In this document: one piece after another, positions 7,697 through 17,006 of the stretch
Numbering within the stretch: the stretch's first letter is position 1
How the letters are laid out: every line of letters begins with the position of its first letter
Assembly: GCF_052119645.1 (NCBI RefSeq)
Contig: NZ_JBGQOM010000005.1
Coordinates: 1-64,000 of the forward strand
DNA length: 64,000 nt
Direction: 5' to 3'
From: Paraglaciecola sp030730205
GTDB lineage: Bacteria; Pseudomonadota; Gammaproteobacteria; Enterobacterales; Alteromonadaceae
Translations under genes and position numbers: made by a program
The notes under the pieces: generated by a model
The model's database searches: none
What the model was told of the DNA's origin: nothing
What the model saw: the letters and a program-made list of their open reading frames with translations, nothing else

Positions 7697-10336
7697 ATGG
7701 CAAAGTCTCTAGTCATTGTCGAGTCTCCGGCAAAGGCAAAAACAATTAATAAATATCTCGGCAATAATTTTATTGTGACATCCAGCGTCGGCCATGTTCG
7801 AGACCTCCCAACCAAGGCTTTGGGTAAAGTTGCGCCTAAAAAACCAGCAAGTGTGCTAAAAACCTTGTCTGAAAAAAAGCGTGAAGAATATTTACGACAA
7901 TACGAATATCAGAAACTTGTCGACCGCATGGGCGTCGACCCAAAAGATAATTGGCATGCGCATTACGAAGTACTCAGCGGCAAAGAAAAAGTAGTTAATG
8001 ACCTTAAAAAATTAGCAAAAAATGCTGATACTATTTATCTCGCAACGGATTTGGATAGAGAAGGAGAGGCTATTGCTTGGCACTTGCAGGAAATTATTAA
8101 TGATCCCAGTAAAGATTTTCAGCGAGTGGTATTCAACGAAATTACCAAAAATGCCATCCAAGATGCATTTTCACACCCAGGAAAAGTCAATATAGAGCGC
8201 GTAAACGCGCAACAAGCGAGGCGTTTTTTAGATCGCGTTGTGGGTTTTATGGTCTCGCCATTGTTGTGGAAGAAAGTCGCCCGCGGTTTGTCGGCTGGCC
8301 GAGTACAGTCAGTGGCAGTGCGTTTAGTTGTAGAGCGTGAGCGGGAAATAAAAGCATTTGTTCCTGAAGAGTTTTGGGACTTGCATGCTGATCTACTGAC
8401 TGCAAAAACCACTGACTTGCGCATGCAAGTAGTGAAATATTTAAAAGAAAATTTTAAACCATTGAATAAAGCTCAGGCTGAAAAAGCTCAAAACGATCTG
8501 CAAAATGCAGAGTTTAAAGTGGTCAGCCGTGAATCAAAACCTACCCAAAGTCGACCCTCTGCGCCCTTTATTACTTCTACCTTACAGCAGGCCGCCAGTA
8601 CACGTTTAGGCTTTGGAGTTAAAAAGACCATGATGATGGCTCAGCGCTTATATGAAGCGGGCCACATTACTTATATGCGAACTGATTCAACCAATTTAAG
8701 TGCTGAAGCCGTTGAAAGTTGTCGCAGTTATATAAGTGAAAATTTTGGTGAGAAATATTTACCAAAAAGTCCCCTCGGTTATGGCAGTAAAGAAGGTGCT
8801 CAAGAGGCACACGAAGCCATTCGGCCATCAAATGTTGTGGTAAAGGCTGAGTCATTAACCACCATGGAGAGAGATGCTCAACGTTTGTATGAATTAATTT
8901 GGCGTCAGTTTGTCGCATGTCAAATGGTTGCAGCGCAATACGATGCTAGCACCATTCGAGTTGCAGCAAATGACTATGAATTAACCGCTAAAGGTCGAGT
9001 GTTAAAATTTGACGGTTGGACTCGTGTTCAAACGCAAGTACGCAAAAAAGGTGACGAAGATTTACTTTTACCTGATGTAAAAGAAGGTGAGTCGTTGAAA
9101 CTTAAAGCGCTCGATCCTAAACAACATTTTACCAAGCCTGTAGCGCGCTTCAATGAGGCTTCATTAGTTAAAGAACTTGAAAAGCGTGGCATTGGTCGAC
9201 CTTCTACTTATGCGAGTATTATTTCTACGATTCAAGATCGTGGCTATGTTCGTCAAGACACCAAACGCTTCTATGCTGAAAAGATGGGGGAAATTGTTAA
9301 TGATCGACTTATGGAAAATTTTGACGATCTAATCTCCTATGATTTTACCGCCAAGATGGAACAACAACTCGACGATATTGCAACAGGGAAGGCGCCATGG
9401 AAAGGCGTGTTAGACGAATTTTATACTGATTTTGAGCAAAAACTGCATCAGGCTGAATTGCCGGTAGAAGAGGGCGGCATGCGCCTTAATCAAGCCGTAC
9501 CAACGATCATTGAGTGCAAGTTATGTAGCCGCCCGATGAACGTCCGTACAGCCAGTACGGGTGTGTTTTTAGGCTGCTCAGGTTACAACTTACCACCAAA
9601 AGAAAAGTGTACGGGTACCATGAACTTGGTATCTGGTGATGACGTAGTTAAAGTGGACGACGAAGAAGAATTAGAAACTGAACTGTTAAGAGCAAAACGC
9701 CGCTGTGGTATTTGCGGAACGGCAATGGACAGTTACTTGGTTGATGAAGGCCGCAAGTTGCACGTGTGTGGCAACACGCCTACATGCGAAGGCGTATATG
9801 TTGAAGAAGGTACCTTCAAAATCAAAGGCTATGAAGGACCACTGTTAGAGTGTGACAAGTGCGGCGCTAACATGGAATTGAAAAATGGTCGTTTTGGTAA
9901 GTACTTTGGCTGTACCAATGAAGAGTGTAAAAATACGCGGAAATTACTGCGAAATGGTGAAGCCGCGCCACCCAAGGAAGATCCTGTTGATTTACCAGAG
10001 TTAATTTGCGAAAAATCAGATGCACATTTTGTATTACGTGATGGTGCAGCTGGGATCTTTTTAGCGGCTCATAATTTTCCAAAGTCACGGGAAACCCGTG
10101 CGCCTTTTGTTCATGAGTTAGCAAGATTTAGAGACAGACTATCTGAAAAATTCTATTACCTGGCTGACGCGCCAGCAAAAGATCCCGATGGTAATGCAAC
10201 CTTAGTGCGCTACAGTCGTAAAACGAAACAACAGTATGTCATGTCAGAAAATGCAGAGGGCAAGGCTACCGGGTGGTCTTCATGGTATGACGGTAAAAAA
10301 TGGAAAGCGGAAGACAAACGTAAAAAGTCATCTTAA
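7697..10336 (+). CDS. topA: DNA topoisomerase I (type IA)
   Basis: This enzyme relaxes negative supercoils through a transient 5'-phosphotyrosine link. The 879 residues carry an N-terminal TOPRIM domain with E9 and the metal triad D118-x-D120-x-E122 (ATDLDREGE), then the gate domains with active-site Y326 in GHITYMRTDSTN. Each is offset by seven from the E. coli numbers. The C-terminal part has three four-cysteine zinc ribbons (from CKLC, CGIC and CDKC) followed by extra TopA C-terminal domains and a lysine-rich tail. The N-terminal MAKSLVIVESPAKAKTI is the family start. A purine-rich AAAAGG lies rather far (about 13 bases) upstream. A terminator follows directly. Confidence 0.98.
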   Translation: MAKSLVIVESPAKAKTINKYLGNNFIVTSSVGHVRDLPTKALGKVAPKKPASVLKTLSEKKREEYLRQYEYQKLVDRMGVDPKDNWHAHYEVLSGKEKVVNDLKKLAKNADTIYLATDLDREGEAIAWHLQEIINDPSKDFQRVVFNEITKNAIQDAFSHPGKVNIERVNAQQARRFLDRVVGFMVSPLLWKKVARGLSAGRVQSVAVRLVVEREREIKAFVPEEFWDLHADLLTAKTTDLRMQVVKYLKENFKPLNKAQAEKAQNDLQNAEFKVVSRESKPTQSRPSAPFITSTLQQAASTRLGFGVKKTMMMAQRLYEAGHITYMRTDSTNLSAEAVESCRSYISENFGEKYLPKSPLGYGSKEGAQEAHEAIRPSNVVVKAESLTTMERDAQRLYELIWRQFVACQMVAAQYDASTIRVAANDYELTAKGRVLKFDGWTRVQTQVRKKGDEDLLLPDVKEGESLKLKALDPKQHFTKPVARFNEASLVKELEKRGIGRPSTYASIISTIQDRGYVRQDTKRFYAEKMGEIVNDRLMENFDDLISYDFTAKMEQQLDDIATGKAPWKGVLDEFYTDFEQKLHQAELPVEEGGMRLNQAVPTIIECKLCSRPMNVRTASTGVFLGCSGYNLPPKEKCTGTMNLVSGDDVVKVDDEEELETELLRAKRRCGICGTAMDSYLVDEGRKLHVCGNTPTCEGVYVEEGTFKIKGYEGPLLECDKCGANMELKNGRFGKYFGCTNEECKNTRKLLRNGEAAPPKEDPVDLPELICEKSDAHFVLRDGAAGIFLAAHNFPKSRETRAPFVHELARFRDRLSEKFYYLADAPAKDPDGNATLVRYSRKTKQQYVMSENAEGKATGWSSWYDGKKWKAEDKRKKSS

Positions 10337-10366
10337 GATAATCGAATTAGTTGAGAATCTCACCAT

Positions 10367-10395
10367 GCTCGATAGCTCTGCTATCGGGCTTTTTT
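10367..10395 (+). terminator. Rho-independent terminator of topA
   Basis: The stem GCTCGATAG/CTATCGGGC (one G-T pair) closes a CTCTG loop and is followed by TTTTTT. It separates topA from the DUF2058 gene. Confidence 0.85.
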
Positions 10396-10417
10396 ATGAA
10401 TAACGCTGGTAATAAAA

Positions 10418-10972
10418 ATGGCACTATCACTACAAGAACAGTTGCTTAAAGCAGGTTTAACCGATAAAAAAAAGGTTAAACAAGTTAAGCAGCAAAAACA
10501 CAAACAAGCCAAAGCTCAGCAACGCCACAAAGTTGTCGAAAGTGACGAAGCTAAGTTAGCTGCCGCAGAAGCAATCGAAGCTAAAAAAGCCAAAGATCGT
10601 GAACTCAATCAACAAACAAAACTTGAGGCTGAAAAGAAGGCCATTGTCGCGCAAATAAAGCAGTTGATAGAGGTAAACAAACAGCCAAGAGGCAAAGCGG
10701 ATGTCGTGTGCAATTTTACTGACGGTACGCTCATAAAACGCATGTATGTCGGTACAGAGACTCAAAAACACATCTCACAAGGTAAACTTGCCATCGTAAA
10801 ATATGAACAAGCTTACGAATTAGTACCCATGCCGGTGGCCGATAAAATAGCGGAACGTGATCCTTTGGTGGTGGTTTATCGCTCCGATATGATCAGTGCT
10901 GAAGATCAAAAGAGCAGTGAAGACGATGATTGGTATGCTGATTATCAAATTCCGGATGATCTAAACTGGTAG
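10418..10972 (+). CDS. yaiL: DUF2058 family protein (YaiL-like)
   Basis: This 184-residue cytoplasmic protein resembles E. coli YaiL, a DUF2058 protein of unproven role described as nucleoid- or nucleic-acid-associated. The N-terminal third (MALSLQEQLLKAGLTDKKK, then Lys/Gln/Ala-rich to about 95) looks like a charged coiled coil. The C-terminal half (about 96-175, with YVGTETQKHISQGKLAIV) is a compact domain. The C-terminal tail is acidic (SSEDDDWYADYQIPDDLNW). No good Shine-Dalgarno precedes the ATG, but the N-terminus matches the family. It is a single gene flanked by two terminators. Confidence 0.8.
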   Translation: MALSLQEQLLKAGLTDKKKVKQVKQQKHKQAKAQQRHKVVESDEAKLAAAEAIEAKKAKDRELNQQTKLEAEKKAIVAQIKQLIEVNKQPRGKADVVCNFTDGTLIKRMYVGTETQKHISQGKLAIVKYEQAYELVPMPVADKIAERDPLVVVYRSDMISAEDQKSSEDDDWYADYQIPDDLNW

Positions 10973-11008
10973 TCGATTAGGTGCGTCGACTACGTGCTAG
11001 GGGTCTTG

Positions 11009-11041
11009 ACCGACATGTATGTGAGTATATGTCGGTTTTTT
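11009..11041 (+). terminator. Rho-independent terminator after the DUF2058 gene
   Basis: ACCGACAT pairs with ATGTCGGT around a 12-base loop, followed by a T-run at 11036-11041. Confidence 0.8.
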
Positions 11042-11097
11042 ATTAAGTCCTAAAACATGTCTGAGTTTATTTTCTCGTTTTGTAAGCCCTTTTTAAC

Positions 11098-11139
11098 TTG
11101 ATCCTGCTGATATTTATACTGTATAAACCACTGTATAAA
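11098..11139 (+). promoter_or_regulatory. Likely promoter of the VRR-NUC/exonuclease gene, with a tandem 10-bp repeat
   Basis: TTGATC at 11098-11103 and TATAAA at 11122-11127 form a -35/-10 pair with an 18-base spacer. ACTGTATAAA occurs twice (11118-11127 and 11130-11139) as a direct repeat with a 12-bp period. TACTGTATA equals the left half of the LexA (SOS) box, but the right half ACAG is missing, so this is not a standard SOS site. Confidence 0.4.
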
Positions 11140-11232
11140 ACGGCTAACTTACCTGCAAAAAAATCGAGTGTTTTTTCAGCAAAGTCAGCTGCCCGTGTTT
11201 ACCGCAAAACAGATAATTAGCTTGAGATACCT

Positions 11233-13389
11233 GTGCGCACATTACCTACGAAATATTACCTAGATCATTTCAACGAATTTATTGCCTACATTGAGCAATA
11301 TTGCCTAGATTTACTGACTGATGTTCATGTCGATTTTATTAAAAAAGTACACGCTTTAGAGCACGACACCTTATGCATGTTAGTTCGAGTTATTAACCGC
11401 CGGGGTGCAATCCTTGATCGTTATAAACTCAAGTACGAGGAAATTAATGACAACCAAGGTCAAATTGATCATTTAGTCAACGCAAAATTCTTACGACCTT
11501 TAAATCAAGCTGACTATGCAAAGTGGCTCGATACCTTGAGCAAAGTCCAATTAACAAATTGTTTGACTAAGCAACTCAATATGAGTTTTCCTGCCTCGTA
11601 TACAAAACCGCAATTAATTAAATTAGCGCTTGAAAATCCGCAGCTTGAATCGGTTATTACCTCATCTCTCGCACTGTCGTTTAGGGTGAAATGTTTTACT
11701 GAAACTTGGCACTATTTACTTTTTTTATATTTTGGTGAGCTAAGCAGTGGCTTAGATAAGTTTTCAATGCGGGATATGGGCGTGTTAAAAACACGAGACA
11801 ACAAAGGGGAATTGACCGCCCGTTTCACTCAGCGAGTAGACGCTTTGGATGCGTTTATTTACGCACAAAAATTGCAGGCCAGCAAAAGCGAGCCAATCCA
11901 GCAGCCTGATATTATCTTGTGGGCAAAGCGTGCAGTATTGCCACCTCGTGGTGAAATAGCGCAGCGTTTCGCGGACGCTTTATTTTATGAATTGGGGAAG
12001 CGTCTATTAAAAGACGATGTGGAATCTGCTCTAGGGTTTTTCAGTCAGTCACAATTGAGTAAAGCACGAGAAAAGTACCTACGAGAAAAGTATAAATTGG
12101 GTGCTAAAGAAGAGGTTAAACAGGATTTAGAGCGGATTTTACACGAAAGTAAAGATGCTAAATTGTGCGCTTTTGCCGAGGACTTTTATCAGCGTAAATA
12201 TCAACAGGCAAAGGTCAGCAAGTTAACCCAGCTGTTACGCGAAAGTACTCAGCAAATCTGGCTTGATGAAATATTTCGCGACAGTCCAGAAAAGGGGGTT
12301 AAAGCGTATTATCAGCAACGAAATATGGTAGCAATTCGTACAGAGAATCGACTATTTACGAGTTTGTTTGGCTTGTTTTTTTGGACTGAATTATTTCAAA
12401 AAGATGAGCAAGCCATTGCTTGTGAATTCGACCGACGTCCTGCATCGGTGCGTGAAAACCGCATATATGCCACCCTAGGCCCTTTACTTGAGAGCAAGTT
12501 ACCGTTACTGAATGAACCCCAAAAAGCTCTGAGTTACTTGGCTAAAGTAGCGGCGCAATATTATGGACAACCTAATGGTATGTTTCGCTGGCATAGCAAA
12601 TTATTAGCGATATTGAGCCAGTTTTTATTCGCTGCTCCGCCTGCTGCTGTGATAGCTCAATTACGTGCCATGGCAAAAGACTATGCCCAGTACAAAGACG
12701 GGTATCCGGATATAATGATCATTGATAATGGCCAGTTGCGTTTTGAAGAAGTAAAAGCACAAGGGGATGTTATCAGGCCTAATCAATTGGTGACGATGAA
12801 AGCGTTGCAGCAAGCGGGCTTTGATGTGGCTATTTGCCGGGTAAATTGGGCCGTCGATCCTCAGCAAGCTTATGTGGTCATCGATGTTGAAACAACGGGT
12901 GGCAAGACTGGTGGTCATCGTATTACTGAGATTGGCGCGGTTAAGGTGGTGGATGGCGAGGTGGTTGATAGCTGGTCTAGCTTAGTTAACCCACAGCGCC
13001 ATATTCCTAAATTTATTACCCAGCTAACGGGTATCAGTAACGACATGGTAGCGGATGCCCCCTTATTTTGTGAGGTAGTTGATGAACTTGAATGCTTTAT
13101 GCAAGGCGCTATTTTTGTCGCACATAACGTAAACTTTGATTATGGTTTTTTTAAATTAGAATATGAACGACTTGCTAGACCTTTTAGTATGCCCAAAATG
13201 TGCACCGTACGTGAAATGCGAAAGCATTTTCCGGGTAAGGCATCTTATTCATTAGGAAAACTGTGCCGGGAGTTGGATATCGAATTAACCAATCATCATA
13301 GGGCATTGGCAGATGCTAGGGCTGCGGCGGAATTATTAATTATGATTAATCAAGCAAAACAGCAGGCGTTTGAATCTCTTACGGAATAG
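11233..13389 (+). CDS. FAN1-like VRR-NUC nuclease fused to a DnaQ-type DEDDh 3'-5' exonuclease
   Basis: A two-nuclease protein of 718 residues, started at GTG 11233. Residues 1 to about 450 resemble the N-terminal and helical regions of bacterial FAN1-type proteins. The VRR-NUC (PD-D/E-x-K) active site follows: GYPD with D493, then E506-V-K508. Such nucleases act on flaps and crosslink-repair intermediates. A complete DEDDh exonuclease domain occupies about 546-715: D551 and E553 (IDVETT), D636 (HNVNFDYGF), H689 and D694 (HRALADA). Both catalytic sets look intact, so it probably processes branched or crosslinked DNA from both polarities. The last 11 bases overlap the convergent next gene. The exact family limits of the N-terminus are inferred. 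Confidence 0.82.
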   Translation: MRTLPTKYYLDHFNEFIAYIEQYCLDLLTDVHVDFIKKVHALEHDTLCMLVRVINRRGAILDRYKLKYEEINDNQGQIDHLVNAKFLRPLNQADYAKWLDTLSKVQLTNCLTKQLNMSFPASYTKPQLIKLALENPQLESVITSSLALSFRVKCFTETWHYLLFLYFGELSSGLDKFSMRDMGVLKTRDNKGELTARFTQRVDALDAFIYAQKLQASKSEPIQQPDIILWAKRAVLPPRGEIAQRFADALFYELGKRLLKDDVESALGFFSQSQLSKAREKYLREKYKLGAKEEVKQDLERILHESKDAKLCAFAEDFYQRKYQQAKVSKLTQLLRESTQQIWLDEIFRDSPEKGVKAYYQQRNMVAIRTENRLFTSLFGLFFWTELFQKDEQAIACEFDRRPASVRENRIYATLGPLLESKLPLLNEPQKALSYLAKVAAQYYGQPNGMFRWHSKLLAILSQFLFAAPPAAVIAQLRAMAKDYAQYKDGYPDIMIIDNGQLRFEEVKAQGDVIRPNQLVTMKALQQAGFDVAICRVNWAVDPQQAYVVIDVETTGGKTGGHRITEIGAVKVVDGEVVDSWSSLVNPQRHIPKFITQLTGISNDMVADAPLFCEVVDELECFMQGAIFVAHNVNFDYGFFKLEYERLARPFSMPKMCTVREMRKHFPGKASYSLGKLCRELDIELTNHHRALADARAAAELLIMINQAKQQAFESLTE

Positions 13390-13810
13390 GCCTTGTGGCG
13401 AGTGTCAACTGCCGTTCAATATAGTCAAAACATTCTGCTTTAGTGGTGAAGCTTTTTTGCGTCACACTGGTGTTAATAGCAGATGTTTTTCTAACATTAT
13501 CAACTTGGCTTACTAGTAAAGATGAATTAATTTGGAATGCCGACACGACACAGCCTTTTTGTAAGGCGTACTTGTGAAGTTCTACAGACAAATGTTTTGC
13601 TTCAGGTGTAAGCGCTTCGCATAAACGAAAGTCGCCGTAATGGCCCCATTTGTCTTTGCCTAAATTATCGATCAGGGAGCAAAAATCATGGTTATAACGC
13701 CGAGAAAAACTTTCACCGATTGCACCTTGGATCACGGCACAAATAATGCCGTTCTCAATACTGAGTTCATAACTGCCATATTTATCTCGATAATGCAGAT
13801 GAGTGTACAT
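13379..13810 (-). CDS. Hypothetical protein, 143 aa
   Basis: Not assigned to a named family. It is a soluble protein without signal peptide or membrane segment. It alternates short strands and helices (YELSIENGIICAVIQGAIG, then WGHYGDFRLCEALTPEA), which in size and pattern recalls a STAS/SpoIIAA-like fold, but this is only a resemblance. The stop overlaps the convergent nuclease gene by 11 bases. AAAGG lies 14 bases before the ATG, so the start is only moderately supported. Coding is credible because the frame is open throughout and has a normal composition. Confidence 0.6.
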   Translation of the reverse strand: MYTHLHYRDKYGSYELSIENGIICAVIQGAIGESFSRRYNHDFCSLIDNLGKDKWGHYGDFRLCEALTPEAKHLSVELHKYALQKGCVVSAFQINSSLLVSQVDNVRKTSAINTSVTQKSFTTKAECFDYIERQLTLATRPIP

Positions 13811-13854
13811 GCTTGATGTTGACCTTTGTTATTTCATTCACCTTAGATAAGGGT

Positions 13855-14907
13855 TTATTTAACTGCAAGTATTCTGTTAATTATCTTAGGATCATCAGGT
13901 AACAATTCAGAAGCCGGTAAGCGCGGAACCAATGTTTTCCATGCTGGGTGTAAAGCAAAAGCCTTTTTAAACAGCGGTAGACTCTCTTCTACTCGGTCAA
14001 CTGCTGCAAGTGTAGCGGCATGCCAAAAAATCGCTTCGTGGTTGTCAGGCATCATGCTTTCAGCAGTTGCGTAGGCCGCTAGGGCTTCATCTATTTTGCC
14101 TAAGGTCATGAAGTCATCGCCCTCAGTCATTTTGCTGTAAGTGCGCGACACGTGTAATAATCGGCTTAGCTCGCTAATAGGATCAGCGTTATCTTCAACT
14201 CGTAAATCTACGAGTCTGCCTTGCCAAACAGGCGTGCCTTTTTCTCCTTCTACCACTAGCATCGCTGCTGATTGTTTCCCTCGAATATCACCACCTTCTT
14301 GCTGTGCTGCTTGCAAAGCTGCCATCATACGCCCAGCTAGGTCTTCGTTTGCATTAGCGGTAAAGGCCGCCGCCATGGCAGCACACACCGTGTCTTTTTC
14401 CATTAAATTAGCCTGCACAGTGAAGTCTTCCCCTACGAGATGACAATGAGCGGTGATGGCAAGCTCGCCCGTATGTACGGCTGTGTTTCCTTTGGCGTCT
14501 ATCATGCCAATTTGACGAACATTTTTATGTTCATCCTTAGCTAATAAAGATGTAAGAGTTTGTGGGGCGGTGTTGCCTGATTCCATCATTGCTAAACCAA
14601 GTGGTCCATAGCTCACCTCAATAAAGCTCTGGGTCGCGACTGCACCGACGCCAGGTTGGGCCCAAATTACATCTGCTCCCACTGAAAACCAATGAGATTG
14701 CACCGCCGCACCTAATTGGCCGCTTGCTGGATCGCGGGCGACGATTGAATAGGTATGGGCTGGACGCAAAGGAAGGTTAGGGCGCTGATAAACTTCAGAC
14801 GCATCCGGCTGGGCCAAGGCCGCATGGTGTGTCATAGCGGCACTTGCTGCTAAGCCAAAAAGGGTAATAACTCGCAAAGTACGACTATGTATCATCAACT
14901 TGTTCAT
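13855..14907 (-). CDS. Secreted DUF1028 (Ntn-hydrolase-like) protein with C-terminal TPR-like region
   Basis: The signal peptide (Arg-bearing N-region, hydrophobic core, HAALAQ cleavage near residue 33) predicts export to the periplasm. Residues about 47-250 are a DUF1028 domain (TYSIVARDPASGQLGAAVQS, GADVIWAQPGVGAVATQS), a family with an Ntn-hydrolase-like fold and no proven substrate. The C-terminal 100 residues contain a TPR-like helical repeat (KIDEALAAYATAESMMPDNHEAIFWHAA), a tail often seen on DUF1028 proteins. ATG 14907 lies immediately after AGG; ATG 14895, four codons in, has better spacing and may be the true start. It ends shortly before the hypothetical gene on the same strand. 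Confidence 0.8.
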   Translation of the reverse strand: MNKLMIHSRTLRVITLFGLAASAAMTHHAALAQPDASEVYQRPNLPLRPAHTYSIVARDPASGQLGAAVQSHWFSVGADVIWAQPGVGAVATQSFIEVSYGPLGLAMMESGNTAPQTLTSLLAKDEHKNVRQIGMIDAKGNTAVHTGELAITAHCHLVGEDFTVQANLMEKDTVCAAMAAAFTANANEDLAGRMMAALQAAQQEGGDIRGKQSAAMLVVEGEKGTPVWQGRLVDLRVEDNADPISELSRLLHVSRTYSKMTEGDDFMTLGKIDEALAAYATAESMMPDNHEAIFWHAATLAAVDRVEESLPLFKKAFALHPAWKTLVPRLPASELLPDDPKIINRILAVK

Positions 14908-14946
14908 CCTATTTTTTAGGGTTAAGCACCATTAATTCTCAGTAAT

Positions 14947-16824
14947 TCACGCTTTACTGGCTGGGGCCTCATCTGCGGAAATTGACTTTTCATCACGCTT
15001 TTTAGATTGACGTTCCTCCAAGGTAAGCTCTTCTACTTTTTTCTCCGCCGTAATCAGACTCATAATGCGCCAATCAGCCTTGGGTTTAATTGCACTATTT
15101 GTGGTAAACAACTGTACGCGACCTTGAGTATCAATCGCGGCTAATTTAAGTGCGCGTTCACCATACTCTTGCTGATACGCTTCAAAGTTGAACTCTTCAG
15201 ACAGTCGGGTGGTTTTAATTTTAGCGCCTTTGGTTGCCCAGCTAGCGAGTTTTCCGTAAGTCACACCATCATCAAATAAACCTAAATTTTTAGTGTAGGA
15301 GCCTGACACTTGGTGACTGGGTCGTTGTTGTTGTTCATTGTTACTTAATCCCAGCACCGTACCTTTACCCAGTTCATATTCAAAGTGATAAGTGAGCATA
15401 GGGTTAAGTTGTTTGTAAGGCGACATGATCAAGACTTTACGGTATGCCGTTAAATCAAGCTTGCGTGAGGCATGATCTGACATTGGATTACCAAAGTAAG
15501 TAGTAATGTTATCCATTCTTGCTAAGCGTAATGCATCCCAGTTAGTGTCAGCTAATAACACGGGCACATCATAAGCCCGTAATTCTTTGGCAAACATGCG
15601 GCTAAACATGCCAGCGCCAAAAATCAGAAAACCATTTGGTGCAGGTGAGCGCATTTTCAAGTATTTGGCTACTTGCACCGAACTTAAGCTTTGGATGACA
15701 ACGGTGGTGATGATCACCAAAAAGACCATTGGCACCAACAGGTCAACTTGGCCATAATCGAGTGCTTCAAGTTTCAAAGCAAATAAAGCGGATACGGCTG
15801 CCGCAACAATACCTCTGGGGGCAATCCAACTCAGTAAGGCTAATTCTCTAAATTTCAGACCAGTCCCTATCGATGAAACAAATACTGATATGGGGCGTGC
15901 GACAAACATAATGGCAATTAATACAAAAATAGAGCCCCAGCCCACGTGAATCAGAGAATCGAGGCTGATACGCGAGGCGAGTAAAATAAACAGCCCTGAA
16001 ATTAACAGCACACTGAGGGTTTCCTTAAACTCAAGTATATCGTCAACATCAACGTCCCGCATATTAGCCAGAAACATACCCATTATGGTTACTGTTAGTA
16101 ATCCCGATTCGTGAGCCAGCAAATTAGAACCGGCAAATGCGCCTAACATTAGCGTTAATACCGCGGTATTAATTAAATAATGGGGCAGCCAATTATTCCG
16201 TAGCATTTTTCCCATTAAATAACCCATAGAAGCGCCGATGCCAAATCCAACGGCTAAAGTCGCGCCAAAGGCATAGAGGGTATGACTTAAGGGGTCTTGC
16301 GTTGCTACTAAAAATTCAAAAACTAATACGGCCAGTAGTGCGCCGATTGGATCGATGACGATGCCTTCCCAGCGTAAGATATTTGAGATTTTACTGCTGG
16401 GTCTGACCGTTCTTAACATTGGGATAATAACAGTAGGTCCTGTTACCGTAACAATTGCGCCAAATAAAAAGGCCAGTTCCCACGACATGCCTAGAGCATA
16501 GTGAGCCACTGGCGCAACAATACCCCACGTAATAAGTACACCAATGGTGCAGAGGTTGCGCACCATAGAGCCATGCCCGCTCAAATCTTCAAATTTTAAG
16601 GTTAGGGCACCTTCGAATAATATAATGGCAACAGAGAGGGAAACGATTGGAAATAAAAGCTCACCAAATAGAGCATCGGCATCTAGCATACCGGTAACAG
16701 GTCCAACTATTATGCCGACTACGAGGAGAGGCAATATAGCTGGAAGTTTAATTTTGTATGCAAAAAATTGACATGCTATTGAGATTAAACCAACAGCGAC
16801 GAGAGGGATAATAGGGTCGTTCAA
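14947..16824 (-). CDS. CPA1-type cation:proton antiporter with C-terminal TrkA-N domain
   Basis: This inner-membrane Na+(K+)/H+ antiporter has about 12-13 hydrophobic segments up to residue 395. It carries the CPA1 motifs VTGPT (127-131) and RWEGIVIDP (151-159, with the ion-binding acidic D158). Residues about 398-500 form a Rossmann-type TrkA-N/RCK domain (FLIFGAGMFSRMFAKEL, LLADTNWDAL), suggesting control by a nucleotide. A further soluble region ends in a charged tail (KKRDEKSISADEAPASKA). The start is TTG at 16824: an in-frame TAA stands five codons upstream (ATG-TAA), and AAGG lies seven bases before the TTG. It probably maintains pH or K+/Na+ balance in seawater; the ion is not readable. 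Confidence 0.85.
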   Translation of the reverse strand: MNDPIIPLVAVGLISIACQFFAYKIKLPAILPLLVVGIIVGPVTGMLDADALFGELLFPIVSLSVAIILFEGALTLKFEDLSGHGSMVRNLCTIGVLITWGIVAPVAHYALGMSWELAFLFGAIVTVTGPTVIIPMLRTVRPSSKISNILRWEGIVIDPIGALLAVLVFEFLVATQDPLSHTLYAFGATLAVGFGIGASMGYLMGKMLRNNWLPHYLINTAVLTLMLGAFAGSNLLAHESGLLTVTIMGMFLANMRDVDVDDILEFKETLSVLLISGLFILLASRISLDSLIHVGWGSIFVLIAIMFVARPISVFVSSIGTGLKFRELALLSWIAPRGIVAAAVSALFALKLEALDYGQVDLLVPMVFLVIITTVVIQSLSSVQVAKYLKMRSPAPNGFLIFGAGMFSRMFAKELRAYDVPVLLADTNWDALRLARMDNITTYFGNPMSDHASRKLDLTAYRKVLIMSPYKQLNPMLTYHFEYELGKGTVLGLSNNEQQQRPSHQVSGSYTKNLGLFDDGVTYGKLASWATKGAKIKTTRLSEEFNFEAYQQEYGERALKLAAIDTQGRVQLFTTNSAIKPKADWRIMSLITAEKKVEELTLEERQSKKRDEKSISADEAPASKA

Positions 16825-16946
16825 AACGAAACCTTACATAAAAACCATAGAGGGGTAAATCAGACCACAAGGCCCTTATCGAGATCAATATTTAAAAGAT
16901 AATTAATGAAAATAAGCCACCACACCTTGGATTTATCCTTAAAGAG

Positions 16947-16987
16947 TAGGGGCTATTTCATAGGGGCTATCCCATAGGGAATAGCCC
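16947..16987. repeat. Inverted repeat downstream of the antiporter start, plus short direct repeat
   Basis: GGGCTATCCC (16964-16973) pairs with GGG-A-ATAGCCC (16977-16987) with one bulged A and an ATA loop. TAGGGGCTAT also occurs twice, at 16947-16956 and 16961-16970. The hairpin lies between the small PspB-like gene and the antiporter on the minus strand. It lacks a T-run, so it is an atypical terminator or an mRNA processing/stability element. Confidence 0.5.
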
Positions 16988-17006
16988 ATAGTGGCAGTTG
17001 AGCCCC

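Noticed and set aside
11118..11139. LexA (SOS) box before the two-nuclease gene
   Set aside because: Only the left half TACTGTATA fits; the required ACAG right half is missing.
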